From Levilactobacillus fujinensis (lineage in GTDB: Bacteria; Bacillota; Bacilli; Lactobacillales; Lactobacillaceae), in the NCBI RefSeq assembly GCF_003946335.1, contig NZ_RHNX01000031.1, positions 1 to 35,511 of the forward strand: a DNA stretch of 35,511 nt, in the 5' to 3' direction. Shown here in pieces: positions 32,601 to 35,511 of this stretch. The first letter of the stretch is position 1. Every line of letters starts with the position of its first letter. Made by a program: the position numbers and the translations under genes. The notes under the pieces were generated by a model. It worked only from the letters and a program-made list of their open reading frames with translations, ran no database searches and was not told the origin of the DNA.

Positions 32601-34151
32601 TTAATTTCCAGCACGTAAACTCAGCTTTTCAACGTTTAAGATCTTATCGACCAACCCATTGTAGAAACTAGCCTCATGGCTAACGATAATAGCATTGCCT
32701 TGGAAGTTCAAGATGGCTTGCTTCAGCGCTTGCTTCGTCTCGTCATCCAGATGGTTTGTGGGTTCGTCCATGATCAAAAAGTTAGCTGGTTCAAATTCCA
32801 TTAGCGCTAACTTGACCTTGGTCTGTTCCCCACCGGAAAGCTCACCGATCGGCTTCATCGCGTTGGCGGAATCCAGACCACACTTCGACAGTTTGGTTCG
32901 GATCGCCTTTTGCGGTAACTTCTCGTATTTCTCTTGAATGATCTGTAGTGGTGTCTGTTGATTGTTATCCCAGACCAAATCTTGGCTGAAGTAACTGATC
33001 CGCGCAGATGGTGAGAAGTGGGCTTCCCCACCCTTGGCCTTGATCAATCCCAGAATCGACTTGATCAGCGTTGACTTCCCAACCCCGTTAAATCCGGTCA
33101 GACCAACCTTTTGATCCGTTGTGACCGAGAACGTTACGGGCTTCAACAATGGCCGATCATAACCCACGGAGAGTTCATCGACCACCAACGCGTTTTGCGA
33201 CCCGGTTTCCTGGTAAGGGAAATCAAAATGGGCTTGCACGTTAGTCGAGGGCGGATCGACCCGGTCCAATCTGTTCAGCATCTTTTCTCGGGACTTGGCC
33301 ATGGTCGACTTGGACCCGGCTTTGTTCTTCCGGATAAAGCGTTCAGCCTTTTCAATCACGACCTGTTGCTTATCGAACTCACGTTGTTGGGCTTTTTCCT
33401 TTTCACCCCGTTGCCGCATGGCTTGCTTAAAGTTCCCACGGTACTTCGTGATTTGTCCAAAGGCCACGTTGATGATACAGTTCGTCACGTTTTGTAGGAA
33501 GTCATAATCATGAGAAACGATTAAAGCGGCCCCTTCAAAGTTATTTAAATAATCTTCCAGCCAAGCGATGTGGGCGACATCCAAGTAGTTCGTCGGTTCG
33601 TCCAACAAGATCACGTCTGGATTTTCAAGCAATAGCTTGGCCAAAATAATCTTGGACCGCTGCCCACCGGACATCTTCGCAACTTCGTGATCGCGACCCA
33701 TATCATCCAGGCCTAGCCCAGAGATGACCCGTTCGATTTCCGTTTCGACATCGTAAAAGTTGCGGGCGTCCAACACTTCTTGAATGCGACCAGCCCGTTC
33801 GAGGAGTTTGTCCGCCATAGTTTCAGCGTACTCCGTATACATAGCCGTCATTCGGTCGTTCATTTCGTACAGGTCGGCGTAGGCCGTGTGAAGAAACTCG
33901 ATCAACGTCATGCCTTCTGGAATATCGGCGTATTGATCCAAATAACCCACGTGGGTCTTCTTTTGCCATTTAACGTTCCCGGTCAATGGGAGCTCATGAC
34001 CCGTAATGATTTTAATTAAGGTTGACTTACCAACCCCGTTTTGCCCGACGACACCCATGTGTTCGCCCTTTTCTAGGGTAAAACTGGCCCCTTCGTATAG
34101 CTTCTTATCGGCGAAGCTCATGCTAAGGTCGTCAACTTCTAGTAGTGGCAC
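32601..34151 (-). CDS. ABC-F family ATPase (ribosome-associated, two ATP-binding domains)
   Basis: A soluble 516-aa protein with two ABC domains and no membrane part. ABC-F proteins bind the ribosomal E-site region and relieve stalls or protect from antibiotics. Domain 1 has GQNGVGKS (about 36-43), MSGGQRSKIILAKLLLE and VILLDEPTNYLD. The interdomain linker (about 230-320) is Lys/Arg/Gln-rich (EKEKAQQREFDKQQ). Domain 2 has GFNGVGKST, LSGGEQTKVKLAL and FLIMDEPTNHLD. The GTG start at 34151 is preferred because the family begins PLLEVDDLSMSF and an AGGGA site precedes it. A terminator in the leader suggests attenuation. It resembles YkpA/YbiT-type housekeeping members; a resistance function cannot be judged. 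Confidence 0.9.
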   Translation of the reverse strand: MPLLEVDDLSMSFADKKLYEGASFTLEKGEHMGVVGQNGVGKSTLIKIITGHELPLTGNVKWQKKTHVGYLDQYADIPEGMTLIEFLHTAYADLYEMNDRMTAMYTEYAETMADKLLERAGRIQEVLDARNFYDVETEIERVISGLGLDDMGRDHEVAKMSGGQRSKIILAKLLLENPDVILLDEPTNYLDVAHIAWLEDYLNNFEGAALIVSHDYDFLQNVTNCIINVAFGQITKYRGNFKQAMRQRGEKEKAQQREFDKQQVVIEKAERFIRKNKAGSKSTMAKSREKMLNRLDRVDPPSTNVQAHFDFPYQETGSQNALVVDELSVGYDRPLLKPVTFSVTTDQKVGLTGFNGVGKSTLIKSILGLIKAKGGEAHFSPSARISYFSQDLVWDNNQQTPLQIIQEKYEKLPQKAIRTKLSKCGLDSANAMKPIGELSGGEQTKVKLALMEFEPANFLIMDEPTNHLDDETKQALKQAILNFQGNAIIVSHEASFYNGLVDKILNVEKLSLRAGN

Positions 34152-34182
34152 GTTTCGTCCCTTCCCTTCTTCTCTCACGCAG

Positions 34183-34207
34183 AAAAAAGCCCCGACAACG
34201 TCAAGGC
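34183..34207 (-). terminator. leader terminator (attenuator) upstream of the ABC-F gene
   Basis: On the minus strand GCCTTGAC and GTCGGGGC pair (8 bp, two G-U) around a GTT loop, and TTTTTT follows. It lies about 30 nt before the GTG start on the same strand, and the gene on the other side is divergent. It therefore can only act on the ABC-F transcript. Confidence 0.7.
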
Positions 34208-34235
34208 CAGATTCCTAAACAATATATTAGGTAGT

Positions 34236-34265
34236 AATTTACCACGAAACGCCCGGGTTCGTCAA
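34236..34265 (-). promoter_or_regulatory. promoter of the ABC-F gene
   Basis: On the minus strand TTGACG (34260-34265) and TAAATT (34236-34241) are 18 nt apart. The leader would be about 80 nt, with a CCTAA/TTAGG hairpin followed by the attenuator. Confidence 0.5.
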
Positions 34266-34296
34266 CTTCCTCGCCTAGGGCTGTCGTCACAAACTA

Positions 34297-34305
34297 TGCT
34301 ATAAT
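34297..34305 (+). promoter_or_regulatory. extended -10 promoter of the VOC protein gene
   Basis: TGCTATAAT, the same nonamer as before the antiporter gene at 7812, lies 34 nt upstream of the ATG at 34339. No clear -35. Confidence 0.6.
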
Positions 34306-34338
34306 AGGTAAAATTTACTGCCGAAGGACTGACAACTT

Positions 34339-34722
34339 ATGAATATTCGAAACATTGACCACATCACGCTGACCGTTAGTGACATCGAGCGTTCCGTACG
34401 CTGGTATCACGAGGTTTTCGACCTGCCGATCATCGAATTCGACGATGGCCGTCGCGGTGTCAAACTTGGTAAACAAAAAATTAATTTCCAACAGAGCGAC
34501 CAGCCCCATTTACCCGTTGCTAAACATCCCACGGTCGGTGGCGCAGACTTTGCCATCATTGCAACCGATCCGCTTGCGAACATTTTGTCTCATTTAACCA
34601 ACTACGCCGTTGAAATTGTCGACGGTCCACTTCCCAAACAAGGTGCCATGGGGCCAATGACTTCCGTTTACGTGCGCGATCCAGATGAAAACTTAATTGA
34701 AATCGGCAAATATGATAAGTAA
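34339..34722 (+). CDS. VOC family protein (glyoxalase/dioxygenase fold)
   Basis: A 127-aa metal-dependent VOC-fold protein. The first beta strand IDHITLTVSDIERSVRWYHEVF holds metal-ligand candidate His8. The second half begins GGADFAIIATD. The end SVYVRDPDENLIEIGKYDK supplies the C-terminal Glu ligand (about 122). This is the arrangement of small bacterial glyoxalase/fosfomycin-resistance-like proteins; the substrate is unknown. It is 14 nt upstream of the CPBP protease gene, suggesting one transcript. Confidence 0.85.
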   Translation: MNIRNIDHITLTVSDIERSVRWYHEVFDLPIIEFDDGRRGVKLGKQKINFQQSDQPHLPVAKHPTVGGADFAIIATDPLANILSHLTNYAVEIVDGPLPKQGAMGPMTSVYVRDPDENLIEIGKYDK

Positions 34723-34736
34723 AGGAGGTCTGCCCC

Positions 34737-35429
34737 TTGCGCAACCTGGCTAACGACCTGATTGATTGGCTATCTAGGAGTTTAAAATGGATGGGGTTCC
34801 TCATTATCTACCTCATCGATACTGGCATCTTGACCTTCGCTACGGCAATGGTCAAGCGCCCCGGCGTCGTCAACCGATCAATTGGGATCATGTTGATCTA
34901 CTCGGCGCTGCTACTCGCTTTTATCACGTGGCGTTATCAAAAACAATTAACGCAAAACAATCCACGACATTTTGGGCACACACCTTTTACAGCCAAGACA
35001 GTCACAGAATTGATTGGTTTTTTCCTGTTGATGTTGGCCGTACAATACGCATGGACCTTCTTGATCAGTATGCATGTGCTAAGCAATCCTGCGAATCAAA
35101 AGGCCCTGACCTCTCAGGTGATTCAGTTACCATTTTGGAATCTGGCTTACTCAATTTTATTTGCACCCATCATCGAGGAACTGATTTTCCGGGGGATTTT
35201 TCTCAACTACTTTTTCCGTGGCAACTCACGAACACTGAATTTTCTCGGCGTCTTCATGTCTGGACTAATTTTCGGCTACCTCCATACTATGAGCCTCACC
35301 CCGACGCTCATCATGTACGCAGGGCTTGGGTGGGTCTTGGGTGCGGCCTATCTGCATTTCCGGGATATTCGCTACAACACCATGCTTCATTTTCTCAACA
35401 ACGCAATGTCCTTGATGGCTTTTCTGTAA
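34737..35429 (+). CDS. CPBP family intramembrane metalloprotease
   Basis: An intramembrane Abi/CAAX-like protease of 230 aa with about six membrane helices. The signatures are Glu147-Glu148 and Arg152 in IIEELIFRG, His183 in FGYLH, and His218 with Asn221-Asn222 in LHFLNNA. In lactobacilli such proteins are linked to bacteriocin immunity or protein processing; here no bacteriocin gene is adjacent, so the role is open. The TTG start is set by AAAGGAGGT 6 nt upstream. It follows the VOC gene by 14 nt. Confidence 0.88.
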   Translation: MRNLANDLIDWLSRSLKWMGFLIIYLIDTGILTFATAMVKRPGVVNRSIGIMLIYSALLLAFITWRYQKQLTQNNPRHFGHTPFTAKTVTELIGFFLLMLAVQYAWTFLISMHVLSNPANQKALTSQVIQLPFWNLAYSILFAPIIEELIFRGIFLNYFFRGNSRTLNFLGVFMSGLIFGYLHTMSLTPTLIMYAGLGWVLGAAYLHFRDIRYNTMLHFLNNAMSLMAFL

Positions 35430-35430
35430 G

Positions 35431-35511
35431 TTGACTGAAGGTTGAAAGTCCCAAAACACTCATTATGACTGTTGTCACAACGATACTGGGTCTAAAATTA
35501 GGCAACGTTAT
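35431..35511 (+). repeat. dispersed intergenic repeat, copy 10 (cut by window edge)
   Basis: It starts directly after the CPBP protease stop with the 5' box GACTGAAGGTTGAAAGTC. TATGACTGTTGTCACAACGA and CTAAAATTAGGCAAC follow, nearly identical to copy 4. The 3' box lies outside the window. Confidence 0.85.

Overview
The window looks like a chromosomal segment of a lactic acid bacterium of the Lactobacillaceae, heterofermenter-like (Levilactobacillus-type). This rests on low-to-medium GC, strong AGGAGG-type ribosome sites, several TTG/GTG starts, a coaA-guaA neighbourhood, PepX and PepI proline peptidases, an Opp oligopeptide importer and a type I-E CRISPR repeat of the GTATTCCCC...GGTGATCC kind. 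The assignment is inference from protein families; no rRNA or tRNA gene is present.

Layout. 1-3.8 kb: a 60-residue unknown protein, guaA (GMP synthase), a GNAT acetyltransferase and coaA, all on the minus strand. 3.9-5.1 kb: a CRISPR array of 14 repeats and 13 spacers, read on the minus strand, with its leader at the right and a decayed left end that carries a 33-residue membrane-peptide ORF and one isolated degenerate repeat. No cas gene is in the window. 5.2-10.7 kb: helD (RNA polymerase recycling motor), a Kef-type cation/proton antiporter and a histidine phosphatase. 10.9-16.8 kb: oppABCDF on the minus strand, with an attenuating terminator after oppA. 16.8-18.8 kb: a long intergenic region with a candidate small RNA, then hflX. 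19.1-22.1 kb: a four-gene polar amino acid ABC importer (ATPase, binding protein, two permeases). 22.6-25.8 kb: a two-helix membrane protein paired with a Ser/Thr/Asp-rich surface protein, a Fur-family regulator, and an overlapping guanylate-kinase-like/Nudix pair. 26.2-31.4 kb: a cationic amino acid type permease, pepX and pepI. 31.6-35.5 kb: an L,D-transpeptidase, an ABC-F ATPase behind a leader terminator, a VOC-fold protein and a CPBP membrane protease.

The genes combine into a nitrogen-acquisition theme. OppABCDF takes up oligopeptides, PepX and PepI release proline-containing ends, and two further carriers bring in free amino acids. The rest is housekeeping (GuaA, CoaA, HelD, HflX) and envelope or stress functions.

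The most notable unexplained feature is a family of short structured repeats, about 25-100 bp each and about ten copies, confined to intergenic DNA from 9.8 kb to the right edge. Copies share a CCGGCCGGCAGGGAT-like 3' box and carry small hairpins whose arms change sequence while keeping pairing. Other points of interest are the CRISPR trailer peptide, the pyrimidine-biased 29th repeat base that suggests an AAY-type PAM, and leader structures before the ABC-F gene and the amino acid permease.
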